Source of the DNA: Gordonia oryzae
Lineage (GTDB): Bacteria; Actinomycetota; Actinomycetes; Mycobacteriales; Mycobacteriaceae
Assembly: GCF_003797185.1 (NCBI RefSeq)
Contig: NZ_RKMH01000003.1
Location: 124,001-188,000, forward strand
DNA: 64,000 nucleotides
Direction of reading: 5' to 3'
The number at the start of each line of letters is the position of its first letter. The stretch's first letter is position 1. A program made the position numbers and the translations under genes. The notes beneath the pieces were generated by a model. That model was given only the letters and a program-made list of their open reading frames with translations. It did no database searches and was not told where the DNA came from. Positions 17,811 through 27,988 of this stretch are shown in pieces.

Positions 17811-18530
17811 CCCTCACGCGCGTCAGTCACCTCATCGATCCGCGCAAGGTACAGGCGCACAGCCTCGTCGATCAGTTGGCGGCCACCGACTCCTCAACGG
17901 CGCTGAAGGCGAACAGCCGCAATGCCAGCGGCTCGTGGCGTGGAACCGCACGGATTCCTCACGCACCGCCTGCGCGGCCGAGCTGCCGATCCGATCGGCC
18001 AGCACCGCGTGCATCCGCTCGTCGTGGACGTGAGCCACCCGAACCGCGAGTACCGCGTACGCCTACGCTTACGCCTTTCGGTCACCGACATAGCCGTCGA
18101 GGGGTCAGTGCGATGCCGACACGCTCGGCCACACCCACGACAGCCGAGACACCCAGGACCCAGACACCAGAGCCCTGCGTCAAGGCGATCGGCGACGTCC
18201 GAGCAGAGCTCCGGATGCCCCTGCGGAACGAAGAGGACCATCATCGGCCAGGTCGTGCACGGCGGAGCGCCGAGCGCACGCGCCGATGTCTGCATCATGG
18301 CGGCGGCATGGGCCGGTCGCAAGATTCCGGACACGCTGGCGGGGCGTGACGACCTCGATGTCGGTCAACTTCCTGCGACCCCCACAGACCGAGGCTCTCG
18401 GCATCGTTGCCCGCCCTCGCACAACGGACACCGGGTGTGTGCCACTGCACCCGTCGACCTGCTCGGCGTCACCAGCGGCTCGTGGCGCGATCGATCGGCA
18501 ACCACCAGATCGGTTGATCGCGTCCACGTA
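17811..18530 (-). pseudogene. 720-bp stretch of decayed coding DNA, no intact gene
   Basis: No frame spans this interval in a convincing way. On the minus strand, protein-like segments appear in different frames. Around 18335-18190 there is a stretch with PMMVLFVPQGHPELC, and the text shifts frame near 18185 to a hydrophobic GVWVLGVSAVVGVAERVGIAL-like run ending near 18085. Around 18060-17930 a segment reads AHVHDERMHAVLADRIGSSA, then shifts near 17935 to LALRLFAFSAVEESV and again near 17880 to LIDEAVRLYLARIDEVTDA. Stops and shifts break each piece. I read this as remnants of one or two minus-strand genes; the parent family is not recognised. Confidence 0.45.
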
Positions 18531-19946
18531 TCAGCTGTCGAAGCCGAGCCCGACCTTGTCCATCACGGTCAGCCATGCGCCTCGTTTGCCCTCGCGACGC
18601 TCGCTGCGGGCGAGTTGGTGGCGGGTCAGCGTGATCCCGGCCCACCGCAGCGGTTCCGGCGGAAACGGAATCGGCTTGGAGCGCACCATCTTCAGAGCGG
18701 TACGCTCGGTCGACAAGCCGTCGATGAGATCGAGTGAGGTCGCCGCGGCGAAGTGCGAGGCCCCGACGCCGAGCCCGGTGAAGCCGACCGTGGTGACCAC
18801 CCGACCACCGTGTGATCGGTCCCAGAAAGCACAGAACCGTGAGCAGGTGTCGACCACACCACCCCAGGTGTGACTGGCGCGGACACCCTCGAGCTGCGGG
18901 AACATCTGCAACAGGTGTTCGGCCAGCAGCGCGAACTCGGCGGGCTCGTATTCATGACGCCGCGAGTCGTCGGAACCGAAGTGGTAGAGCGCATCCCAAC
19001 CGCCGAAAAGAATCCGATCGTCGGCGGTCAAGCGGAAGTAATGAAAGCGTGGACCGCAATCGGCCAGGCCCTCTCGTCCGGCCCAACCCAGCGCTGCCCG
19101 ACGCTCGGCGTCGAGGGGCTCGGTCATCAGGGCGTAATCCCACACCGGAACCGTGTAGGGCCGAAGTCGGCGCACGAGAGACGGACTCGCCGAGGTCGCG
19201 AGGACCACGCGGTCGGCGACGACGTCACCGAATCCGGTTCGCGCCCTCATGCGGTCATTCTCGCGACTGAGCCCGGACACCTCTGTGTGTTCGTATATGC
19301 GTACCCCTAGCCGCTCGGCGGCCGCAGCCAGCCCCCACGCGAGTTTCGCGGGGTCGAGCATGATCACCTCGGGGTCGAAGAGCGCGGCCTTGACCATCGG
19401 CGAGTTCACCCGCGCACGCGCCTGCGGCCCCGGCAGCAACGGCATCACCTTGCCGAGAAATGCTGCCGCCGAGGATGTCTGCCGAAGATCGTCGATCTGC
19501 CAGTCGGCGTTGGCGATGTCGAGTTCACCGGTGCGCTCGGCGTCGGCGTCGATGCCCAGACGCGCCAGTGCGGCCTCGATCTCGTCGAGCGTCTCACCCC
19601 CCAGACGCAGCAGGGTGTCCATCTCGTCCTCGAAGCGGTCGATGCCGTTGCCGAGACCGTGAGTGATACTCGACGAGCAGAATCCGCCGTTGCGGCCGGA
19701 GGCGTGTTCGGCGATGCGGTCACGTTCGACCAGTACGATTCGCCTGCTCGGGTCCCGTTCGGCGGCTGTCACCGCGGTCCACAGCCCGGTGAAGCCACCG
19801 CCGACGACCAGCAGGTCGGCGTCGATCTCCTCCGCCAGCCGTGCACGCGGGGCGGGGCGGTCGGGCCGGTCCAGCCAATACGACGTCGGCGCGGCCTGTG
19901 CCACCATCTCGACGGCGCGGCGTCCGGGTGCGCTTGCCCACGTCAT
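18531..19946 (-). CDS. FAD-dependent amine oxidoreductase (DAO/PuuB-like)
   Basis: Flavoprotein of 471 residues in the D-amino acid oxidase superfamily. The N-terminal dinucleotide fold is ADLLVVGGGFTGLWTAVTAAE (about 43-63), followed by ERDRIAEHASGRNGGFCSS, the segment typical of gamma-glutamylputrescine oxidase-like enzymes. The C-terminal FAD-contact motif is VGFTGLGVGASHFAA. It should oxidise an amine or N-substituted amino acid, producing an aldehyde that the co-transcribed dehydrogenase can take over. ATG 19946 overlaps the dehydrogenase stop (ATGA). The 3' end borders the decayed region. Confidence 0.85.
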   Translation of the reverse strand: MTWASAPGRRAVEMVAQAAPTSYWLDRPDRPAPRARLAEEIDADLLVVGGGFTGLWTAVTAAERDPSRRIVLVERDRIAEHASGRNGGFCSSSITHGLGNGIDRFEDEMDTLLRLGGETLDEIEAALARLGIDADAERTGELDIANADWQIDDLRQTSSAAAFLGKVMPLLPGPQARARVNSPMVKAALFDPEVIMLDPAKLAWGLAAAAERLGVRIYEHTEVSGLSRENDRMRARTGFGDVVADRVVLATSASPSLVRRLRPYTVPVWDYALMTEPLDAERRAALGWAGREGLADCGPRFHYFRLTADDRILFGGWDALYHFGSDDSRRHEYEPAEFALLAEHLLQMFPQLEGVRASHTWGGVVDTCSRFCAFWDRSHGGRVVTTVGFTGLGVGASHFAAATSLDLIDGLSTERTALKMVRSKPIPFPPEPLRWAGITLTRHQLARSERREGKRGAWLTVMDKVGLGFDS

Positions 19947-21463
19947 CGCGATCCCCGACCCGGATCAGCGAACACCGTTCGATGCCAATCCTTTTGCACG
20001 ACACCGGTATTGTCACTCATGACGTGTTTGACGGTGAGATACTCCTCGAGCGAGTACATGGACATGTCCTTGCCGAAGCCCGAGGCGCCGACGCCACCGT
20101 GCGGCATCTCGCTGAGGATCGGAATGTGGTCGTTGATCCACACACACCCGGCGTGGATCTCCCGGGAGGCACGGCCGGCGCGGTAGACGTCACGGGTCCA
20201 CGCCGAGGCCGCGAGCCCGTAGATGGTGTCGTTGGCGCGGCGCATGGCATCGTCGTCGTCGGTGAACGCCGAAACGGTCAGCACCGGGCCGAACACCTCG
20301 TCGCGATAGATCTCCGACGATTCGGCGACGTCGGCGATCAGCGTCGGTGGATAGAACGCGCCCGGACCGTCGGGCACCTGCCCGCCGAGGACAACCCGGG
20401 CGCCCTGCGCCGGGGCGCGCGCCACCATCTGCGCGACCTTGTCGCGGTGGGCGGTCGAAATCAGCGACCCCATGTCGGTGGCCGGATCCCGTGGATCACC
20501 CATCACCACCGATCGCATCACCTCGGCAACCCCGGCGACGAAGTCGTCGTAGAGGTCGGCGGCCACGATCGCCCGGGTGGCCGCCGTGCAGTCCTGACCG
20601 GCGTTGATGAGAGATCCGGCGACGGCACCGGCGATGGCCGCATCGAGGTCGGCGTCGTCGAAGACGACAAACGGAGCCTTGCCGCCGAGTTCGAGTTGCA
20701 CGCGGGTGCCGTGGGTGGCGGCCTGACCCATCACCGTCCGGCCGACCGCGGTCGAGCCCGTGAAGGTGACCGTGTCCACACCGGGATGACCGGCGATCGC
20801 GGCACCGACGTCCGCGCCGGTGCCGACCACGACGTTGAACACACCATCGGGCAGACCCGCCTCGGTGGCCAGCCGCGCCAGGGTCAGCGTGGTCAGCGGT
20901 GTCAGTTCGGACGGTTTGAGCACTACGGCACACCCGGCAGCCAACGCGGGCAACACCTTCCAGACCGCCATCTGCAGCGGGTAGTTCCACGGGGTGATCG
21001 ACCCGACGACGCCCACCGGCTCGCGGCGGATCGAGCTGGTGTGATCGCCGGAGTACTCGCCGCTGGCCTTGCCCTCCAGGATGCGGGCGGCACCGGCGAA
21101 GAAGCGGACGTTGTCGATGCTGCCCGGCACATCGAACTCACGGGAGAGCCGGATCGCCTTGCCAGTGTGTGCGGTCTCCTGCTCGGCGAGCAGATCGGCT
21201 TGGGCATCGAGCGCGGCCGCGAGCGCCCCGAGCACCTGGGAACGCTGCGCGGGAGTTGCTGCACCCCAATCCCTTTGGGCAGCACGTGCTGCCGATACGG
21301 CGGCATCGACTTCGGCCGATCCGGCCAATGCCACCTCCGCAACAGGCTCACCGGTGGCAGGATCGACAACGGTATGGTCCGGCCCGGCACCGCCGATCGG
21401 CGCGCCGGCGATCCATCCGGACGGAATACTGGTGGTCGCCACACCGGTGATCCTACCGTCCAC
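19943..21463 (-). CDS. aldehyde dehydrogenase, probably aminobutyraldehyde-type
   Basis: NAD(P)+-dependent aldehyde dehydrogenase of 506 residues. The catalytic Glu lies in VQLELGGKAPFVVF, the nucleophile Cys in INAGQDCTAATR, and the cofactor site in ITPWNYPLQMAVWKVLPALAAGC and FTGSTAVGRTVM. The NAGQDCTA sequence and YSLEEYLTVKHVM near the C-terminus resemble gamma-aminobutyraldehyde/betaine aldehyde dehydrogenases, fitting the oxidase and aminotransferase next to it. It is the first gene of a two-gene minus-strand operon diverging from the Lrp-type regulator. ATG 21463 is the outermost start; a start a few codons in is possible. Confidence 0.9.
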   Translation of the reverse strand: MDGRITGVATTSIPSGWIAGAPIGGAGPDHTVVDPATGEPVAEVALAGSAEVDAAVSAARAAQRDWGAATPAQRSQVLGALAAALDAQADLLAEQETAHTGKAIRLSREFDVPGSIDNVRFFAGAARILEGKASGEYSGDHTSSIRREPVGVVGSITPWNYPLQMAVWKVLPALAAGCAVVLKPSELTPLTTLTLARLATEAGLPDGVFNVVVGTGADVGAAIAGHPGVDTVTFTGSTAVGRTVMGQAATHGTRVQLELGGKAPFVVFDDADLDAAIAGAVAGSLINAGQDCTAATRAIVAADLYDDFVAGVAEVMRSVVMGDPRDPATDMGSLISTAHRDKVAQMVARAPAQGARVVLGGQVPDGPGAFYPPTLIADVAESSEIYRDEVFGPVLTVSAFTDDDDAMRRANDTIYGLAASAWTRDVYRAGRASREIHAGCVWINDHIPILSEMPHGGVGASGFGKDMSMYSLEEYLTVKHVMSDNTGVVQKDWHRTVFADPGRGSR

Positions 21464-21487
21464 AGTACGGATTCGCGATTCATTTCC

Positions 21488-21506
21488 GATTTCTTATGAC
21501 GAAATC
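21488..21506. promoter_or_regulatory. inverted repeat in the lrp/aldehyde dehydrogenase divergent promoter
   Basis: GATTTC (21488-21493) and GAAATC (21501-21506) are exact reverse complements around seven bases, inside an AT-rich 89-bp divergent intergenic region. The position between the regulator and its presumed target operon makes it a candidate Lrp/AsnC operator. Confidence 0.5.
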
Positions 21507-21552
21507 AGAAGTACCACTTGCACTTTATCACTGAATCCGTCAAGCTCGGTGA

Positions 21553-22017
21553 GTGCCTGAAGTCTCTCACCCGCATCTCGACGGCACCGCGAAGAGAATC
21601 ATCGAGCTACTGCAAGCCGACGGACGCAGTTCGTATGCGTCGATCGGCAAGGAGGTCGGACTCTCGGAGGCTGCGGTACGCAACCGCGTGCAGAAGCTGA
21701 GCGAGAGCGGACTACTGCAGATCGTCGCGGTCACCGATCCCCTCAAGTTGGGGTTCGCCCGCCAGGCCCTCATCGGCATCCGATGCACCGGCGACACCGA
21801 GGAACTGGCCACGGCACTCGCCGGGAATCCAGAGATTGACTATGTGGTACTGACCGCCGGCTCGTTCGACATCCTCATCGAGGTGGTTTGCGAGGACGAC
21901 GATCATCTTCTCTCGATCCTCAACCGGACCGTCCGCACACATCCTGAGGTCACCGGTACGGAGACCCTGGTATATCTGAAACTCGTTAAACAACAATATA
22001 ATTGGGGAACACGATGA
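21553..22017 (+). CDS. Lrp/AsnC-family transcriptional regulator
   Basis: Regulator of 154 residues. An N-terminal winged HTH (about 8-60, with RIIELLQADGRSSYASIGKEVGLSEAAVRNRVQKL) is followed by an AsnC-type effector domain (about 70-150) with IDYVVLTAGSFDILIEVVCEDDDHL. It is transcribed away from the aldehyde dehydrogenase/amine oxidase operon and its stop overlaps the aminotransferase start (ATGA), so it very likely controls both arms in response to an amine or amino acid. GTG 21553 is the start used; no strong ribosome site is seen. Confidence 0.9.
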   Translation: MPEVSHPHLDGTAKRIIELLQADGRSSYASIGKEVGLSEAAVRNRVQKLSESGLLQIVAVTDPLKLGFARQALIGIRCTGDTEELATALAGNPEIDYVVLTAGSFDILIEVVCEDDDHLLSILNRTVRTHPEVTGTETLVYLKLVKQQYNWGTR

Positions 22018-23402
22018 CCACTACCGCCCGACCCTCCGTCGACGGATCCTCTCTCGGAGCACGTAGCGCCGCGCACCTGTGGGGCCACTTCGCCCGACAC
22101 GGCGAGGGCATCACTCCGCCGGTGATCACCCGCGGCGAGGGTGTCCGCATCTTCGACGACCGCGGGCGCAGCTACCTCGACGGCCTCGCCGGTCTGTTCG
22201 TGGTGCAGGCCGGCCACGGTCGCGTCGAGCTGGCCGAAGCAGCCGCTCGCCAGGCCCAGGAGCTCGCCTTCTTCCCGGTGTGGTCGTATGCGACACCGCC
22301 GACCATCGAACTGGCCGAGCGCCTGGCCGCCTACGCACCCGGTGATCTCAACCGGGTCTTCTTCACCACCGGCGGCGGCGAGGCGGTGGAGAGTGCATGG
22401 AAGCTGGCCAAGCAGTTCTTCAAGCTGACCGGAAAACCGATGAAGCACAAGGTGATCTCGCGAGCGGTCGCCTATCACGGAACCCCGCAGGGCGCGTTGG
22501 CGATCACCGGCGTCCCGGCGCTCAAGCAGATGTTCGAGCCACTGACTCCCGGCGGGTTCCGGGCACCCAACACCAACATCTACCGCGCGCCCGACGAGGA
22601 TCTGGCCGCCGATCCCAAGAAGTTCGGACGCTGGGCGGCCGACCGCATCGCCGAGGCCATCGAATTCGAGGGCCCCGAGACCGTCGCGGCGGTGTTCCTC
22701 GAGCCGGTACAGAACGCCGGCGGGTGCTTCCCGCCGCCGCCGGGGTACTTCGAGCGGGTCCGTGAGATCTGTGATCAGTACGACGTCCTACTCGTTTCCG
22801 ACGAGGTGATCTGCGCATTCGGCCGCATCGGCTCGATGTTCGCCTGCGAAGACTTCGGCTATCAGCCCGACATCATCACCTGCGCCAAAGGAATGACCTC
22901 CGGCTATTCGCCGATCGGTGCGATGATCGCCAGCGACCGGCTCTTCGAGCCGTTCAACGACGGATCGACCACCTTCCCGCACGGCTACACCTTCGGTGGG
23001 CATCCGGTGTCGGCGGCGGTGGCGCTGGCCAATCTCGACCTCTTCGAACGCGAAGGCATCAACGACCACGTCAAGACCAACGCCCCCGTGTTCCGCGCCA
23101 CGCTGGAGAAGTTGCACGATCTTCCGATCGTTGGCGATGTCCGCGGCGAGGGCTACTTCTACGGCATCGAACTCGTCAAGGACAAGACCACCAAGGAGTC
23201 GTTCAGCGACGCCGAGGCCGAACGCATTCTCCGGGGATTCCTGTCTACGGCGCTCTTCGACGCCGGTCTGTACTGCCGCGCCGACGACCGCGGCGACCCG
23301 GTCGTCCAGCTGGCCCCGCCACTGATCGCCGGCCAGGCCGAGTTCGACGAGATCGAGCAGATCCTGCGCTCGGTGCTGACCGAGGCCTACGCATTGCTCT
23401 GA
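22014..23402 (+). CDS. class III aminotransferase, putative putrescine/diamine type
   Basis: PLP-dependent omega-aminotransferase of 462 residues. The cofactor-binding Asp is in VSDEVICAFGRIGSMF and the Schiff-base Lys in DIITCAKGMTSGYSPIGAMI; YLDGLAGLFVVQAGHGR and FFTTGGGEAVESAWKLAK are typical of the putrescine-pyruvate/beta-alanine-pyruvate aminotransferase branch. It would convert a diamine such as putrescine to an aminoaldehyde for the divergent dehydrogenase. ATG 22014 overlaps the lrp stop and has GGGGAA upstream. The substrate is inferred from cluster context. Confidence 0.88.
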   Translation: MTTTARPSVDGSSLGARSAAHLWGHFARHGEGITPPVITRGEGVRIFDDRGRSYLDGLAGLFVVQAGHGRVELAEAAARQAQELAFFPVWSYATPPTIELAERLAAYAPGDLNRVFFTTGGGEAVESAWKLAKQFFKLTGKPMKHKVISRAVAYHGTPQGALAITGVPALKQMFEPLTPGGFRAPNTNIYRAPDEDLAADPKKFGRWAADRIAEAIEFEGPETVAAVFLEPVQNAGGCFPPPPGYFERVREICDQYDVLLVSDEVICAFGRIGSMFACEDFGYQPDIITCAKGMTSGYSPIGAMIASDRLFEPFNDGSTTFPHGYTFGGHPVSAAVALANLDLFEREGINDHVKTNAPVFRATLEKLHDLPIVGDVRGEGYFYGIELVKDKTTKESFSDAEAERILRGFLSTALFDAGLYCRADDRGDPVVQLAPPLIAGQAEFDEIEQILRSVLTEAYALL

Positions 23403-23475
23403 CCGGCCGACATCCGGTCCCGGCGTCGCCTGCACGACCGGCCGCCGAAATGACACCGCTGGTAACGTCGCTGCA

Positions 23476-24765
23476 GTGACGTGGGGGAATACGCACCGTG
23501 GCCGACGGATCAGCGCGATCCTGGCAGCGGTGTGTGCCGCGGCCCTGATGAGCGCACCCGGAGCCGCCGTCGCCGTTCCGCCGGCAACCACACCGGTCAC
23601 CGATCAGTGTCCGCATCGGCACACCCCGCCGCCGCCGGTCGACGCCTCCGAGGTTGTCGCACCCGGCTCAACGACGCCCACTGCACTCCCGGTCCCCACG
23701 CCGGCCATCGGCGGCGAGCGCCTGTCGGCATGCGGGGTGATCGCCGACCCCGACGCCGGCCCGACCCCCGAACGTCTTACCTCGGCGGCCTGGCTGGTCG
23801 CCGACCTGGACACAGGCGCGATCATCGCCGCCAAGGACCCACACGGGCGCTACCGCCCGGCGTCGACGATCAAGGTGCTGCTGGCCCTGACCGTCCTCGA
23901 TGCCGGACTCGACCTCGACAAGACAGTCGTGCCGACCGCCGAGGACTGGAGCCAGGAAGGCGATTCGTGTGGCATGGGCCCGGGCGGGCACTACACCGTG
24001 CGCGACATGCTCAGCGGGCTGCTGATCGTCTCCGGCAACGATTGCGCGCACGCGCTCGCGCGTGAACTGGGCGGGGTATCAAGCACACTCACCAAGATGA
24101 ACTCGCTCGCAGCGCATCTGCGCGCGCTGGACACCCGGGCGACGACACCATCGGGCCTCGATGCCGCAGGCATGTCCACCTCGCCCTACGACCTGGCGCT
24201 GATCTTCCGTGCCGCGATGGGTAATTCGACATTCCGGGAAATCATCTCCACACCCACCTACCACTTCCCCGGATACCCACCCCGCTCGGACGTGCCCAGC
24301 GACACACCGCACCCCGGATACCAGATGCAGACCTCGGATCAGCTACTGCTGCAAGGCTATCCAGGAATTCTCGGCGGCAAGACCGGGTACACCGACGACG
24401 CACTGAAAACCTTCGTGGGAGCCGCCCGCCACGGCGACAGGACCATCCTGATCGTGCAGATGTACGGTCTGTCGACCGGCGACGACAATTATTGGACCCA
24501 AGCACAATCGCTGCTGGAGTACGGATTCCACGCACCGTCTTACACGCGGGTGGGTGACCTCGTGGCAGGTCCGAACACACCGACATCAACATCGGCCACC
24601 ACGGCATCGGGATCATCGACAATGACGACGCAGGCGGATATCGCTCGTCAACCGATCACCGAGCACTCGAGGGCCACCCGCGTTCTCATCGGGCTGGTCG
24701 TCGCGCTCGCGGTCGTGATCCTAGTGGCCGCGGCCACCCGCCTCGTCGCGCGGCACCGCCGTTGA
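23476..24765 (+). CDS. D-alanyl-D-alanine carboxypeptidase (S11, DacB1-like)
   Basis: Trims the terminal D-Ala from peptidoglycan stem peptides outside the membrane. The protein has 429 residues with a signal peptide (hydrophobic core about 12-32, cleavage near AVAVPP). It carries the penicillin-binding triad: STIK (about 135), SGND (about 190) and KTGYT (about 312). A C-terminal hydrophobic segment (about 397-420) followed by RHRR anchors it. Its start is GTG 23476. It occupies the position of the M. tuberculosis dacB1 (Rv3330) gene. The linker before the anchor is Thr/Ser-rich. Confidence 0.92.
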   Translation: MTWGNTHRGRRISAILAAVCAAALMSAPGAAVAVPPATTPVTDQCPHRHTPPPPVDASEVVAPGSTTPTALPVPTPAIGGERLSACGVIADPDAGPTPERLTSAAWLVADLDTGAIIAAKDPHGRYRPASTIKVLLALTVLDAGLDLDKTVVPTAEDWSQEGDSCGMGPGGHYTVRDMLSGLLIVSGNDCAHALARELGGVSSTLTKMNSLAAHLRALDTRATTPSGLDAAGMSTSPYDLALIFRAAMGNSTFREIISTPTYHFPGYPPRSDVPSDTPHPGYQMQTSDQLLLQGYPGILGGKTGYTDDALKTFVGAARHGDRTILIVQMYGLSTGDDNYWTQAQSLLEYGFHAPSYTRVGDLVAGPNTPTSTSATTASGSSTMTTQADIARQPITEHSRATRVLIGLVVALAVVILVAAATRLVARHRR

Positions 24766-24781
24766 CCTGTACCGCAGATCG

Positions 24782-25843
24782 TCAGTCGCCGCGGACGCGC
24801 CGGATCACCATACCGACCGCGGCTCCGACCGCTGCGGCACCGACGAGTGCACCGACCTTCGGCATCGGACTGACCTCAACGGTCGGACGAATCACCACCG
24901 GTCGCTGCTGTGTCTCGGCGATCTCGTCGTCGACCTGGAAATCCTCGTTGATCGGATCGGTGGCGCACCACGCGGTGGCGTACAGGATGATCCGCGACGC
25001 GAGGTAGGCGAAGACCATGATGCCCAGAATCGGCCCGAACGCTGCTCCCGCCGGGCTGCCGAGCACTGACTTGAGGTAGAGCCCGCCGAGGTTCTTGATG
25101 ATCTCGAACGCGATCGCGGTGATCAGGCCGGCGCCCAGGCAGTTACGGAAAGGCAACGGCACCAGGGGAAGACGAGCCAGCACGAGGGTGAAGAGCATCC
25201 AGCTCGCGAGGACCGAGATCGCGATCGCGACCACCCGCAGCAGCACCGGAGCCCATGAAGTGTGGTCTACCCCGACCCACTCGAGGACCTTCCTGACGAT
25301 GCCACCGCCGTTGGCCAGCGTCGTCAGTGCCATCGTCGCAGCGAAAGCCAGCCCGAACACCACAAAGGTGAGCAGATCGGTCACCTTCGACACGAGAGCA
25401 TTACGGGAGACTCGGCCACCGAACATCTCGGTCATCCCGGCGCGCACACCGGCGATCCAGCCGACACCGGTCAGCGCGGCACCGACGAGACCGATGAGAC
25501 CGACGGTCGCGCGTGAGGAGATCGCCGAGTCGATCACGGAGCCGATCTGGTCGCCCATACCGCCGGGCACTTGCTTGATCACGGCGTCCTTGAGTTGTTC
25601 GATCACATCGGGATTGCTCGCCAGGACAAATGCCGCGATGGCGAACGCCACCATCAAGATCGGCACGAGCGCGAGGATTCCGTTGAAGCTGATGCTCGCG
25701 GCATGGACGTTGCCGCGCCGGTTGGTGTAGCGCTCCTGGGTGCGCAGAGCGTGACCAAGCCACGGCCAGCGCTCACGAGCGGCAGCGAACCATTCTTTGG
25801 CGCGCGCAAGCAGATTCTTGAACCACGCGATCACCGAACCCAT
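24782..25843 (-). CDS. YihY/BrkB-family inner membrane protein
   Basis: Membrane protein of 353 residues with about six hydrophobic spans between residues 50 and 300. It has the N-terminal RYTNRRGNVHAASISFNGILALVPILM segment typical of the YihY/virulence factor BrkB family, once misnamed ribonuclease BN. The C-terminus has another hydrophobic stretch (VGALVGAAAVGAAVGMVI) before RRVRGD. The molecular function is unknown. It sits just upstream of trpS on the same strand order as in M. tuberculosis (Rv3335c-Rv3336c), with 103 bp between. GGGAGG precedes ATG 25843 by 11 bases. Confidence 0.88.
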   Translation of the reverse strand: MGSVIAWFKNLLARAKEWFAAARERWPWLGHALRTQERYTNRRGNVHAASISFNGILALVPILMVAFAIAAFVLASNPDVIEQLKDAVIKQVPGGMGDQIGSVIDSAISSRATVGLIGLVGAALTGVGWIAGVRAGMTEMFGGRVSRNALVSKVTDLLTFVVFGLAFAATMALTTLANGGGIVRKVLEWVGVDHTSWAPVLLRVVAIAISVLASWMLFTLVLARLPLVPLPFRNCLGAGLITAIAFEIIKNLGGLYLKSVLGSPAGAAFGPILGIMVFAYLASRIILYATAWCATDPINEDFQVDDEIAETQQRPVVIRPTVEVSPMPKVGALVGAAAVGAAVGMVIRRVRGD

Positions 25844-25946
25844 CGTCGCCTGACCTCCCTGTCGGCGAAGCGCCCGGGCTCCGCGTAGGTGTGCCCGACT
25901 GCGGTCCGCGTCGATTCCCGCTGACCCGGATCAACCGGGCAGGGCC

Positions 25947-26999
<1,053 letters not shown>

Positions 27000-27056
27000 T
27001 CAGACGGGTCGAGTGCTTGACCGCAGGAGCCCGACGATGCGATCCGACGCCGGGAA

Positions 27057-27905
27057 TCAGTGGTAGATCACGGTGACCGGGGCGTGATCGGACCACCGCC
27101 GATCATAGGAGTCGGCGCGATCGACGAAGGCCTTCACCGCCCGACGTCTCAAGGACCGGTTGGCGAGCTGGTAGTCGATGCGCCAGCCGGAGTCGTTGTC
27201 GAATGCCTTGCCCCGCCACGACCACCAGCTGTACGGGCCCTCGACAGCGGGGTGCAAGTCACGCACGACGTCGGACCAGCCCGACTCGAGGCGCGCACCC
27301 ACCCACTCCCGCTCGTGGGGCAGGAAGCCGGGATTTTTCAGATTGCCCTTCCAGTTCTTGATATCGAGCTCGGCGGGCGCAATGTTCCAATCCCCACCCA
27401 CGACAACATGCCGACGGCGCCGTGCCGCTCCGGCGAGATACTCACCGAACTCACCGAGGAAGCGCTTCTTCTCGGCGAACTTGGCGGTCTCCTTCTCGGT
27501 GGCCGACGGTGTCGGTTCGGCTGCACCCTTCGGCAAATACAGGCTGGCCGCGGTCAGCGACCCGAGATCCGGGACGTCGAAGTCGGCCTCGAGGTAGCGA
27601 CCGGTCGCGTCGAATTCCTTGCTACCGAATCCGACGCGCACCGCTTGTGGGGCTGATCGGCTCAGCACACCGACCCCGGCATGGCCCTTGACGACCGACT
27701 CGGTCATCGACAGGTGCCAGCCGGCGTCGAGAGCAGGACCCAGGGCCGCTTCTGCCTGCTCGGTGTCGGCGCGGATTTCCTGCATCAGAACGATGTCGGC
27801 GCCCGACGCATCGAGCCAGCTCAGGAAACCGGGGTTGATCTCCGAACGCTGTTTGGTGGCGGCGCGGATGCCGTTGACGTTGATGGTGGTGATCGAGGTG
27901 GTCAC
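27057..27905 (-). CDS. xthA: exodeoxyribonuclease III (AP endonuclease family)
   Basis: Base-excision repair nuclease of 282 residues from the ExoIII/APE1 family. Metal and catalytic motifs are visible: INVNGIRAA near the N-terminus, LMQEIRAD (metal Glu), VGGDWNIAPAELD (Asp/Asn pair), WRIDYQLAN and RRWSDHAPVTV (catalytic Asp-His) at the C-terminus. It starts at GTG 27905. It shares its direction with trpS, separated by 69 bp. On the other side it diverges from the bfd-bfr genes, and the intergenic region carries two iron-box-like sites. Confidence 0.93.
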   Translation of the reverse strand: MTTSITTINVNGIRAATKQRSEINPGFLSWLDASGADIVLMQEIRADTEQAEAALGPALDAGWHLSMTESVVKGHAGVGVLSRSAPQAVRVGFGSKEFDATGRYLEADFDVPDLGSLTAASLYLPKGAAEPTPSATEKETAKFAEKKRFLGEFGEYLAGAARRRRHVVVGGDWNIAPAELDIKNWKGNLKNPGFLPHEREWVGARLESGWSDVVRDLHPAVEGPYSWWSWRGKAFDNDSGWRIDYQLANRSLRRRAVKAFVDRADSYDRRWSDHAPVTVIYH

Positions 27906-27954
27906 GGTGCCTCACCCTACGTGCGGCCACCGATACGTCATCTGGAGTGGTTCC

Positions 27955-27973
27955 AAAGGTAAGGCAACCCTTG
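27955..27973. promoter_or_regulatory. putative IdeR iron box 1 upstream of bfd-bfr
   Basis: AAAGGTAAGGCAACCCTTG agrees with 15 of 19 positions of the iron-box consensus TWAGGTWAGSCTWACCTWA. It begins 74 bp before the bfd start. Together with box 2 it gives a tandem arrangement with starts 34 bp apart, as known for IdeR-activated mycobacterial bfrA promoters. Confidence 0.6.
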
Positions 27974-27988
27974 CGGCAGGGCCGCACT

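Noticed and set aside
19841-21499. Plus-strand long open frame opposite the aldehyde dehydrogenase
   Set aside because: Shadow frame rich in Gly/Arg/His; the minus-strand gene has the catalytic Glu and Cys motifs.
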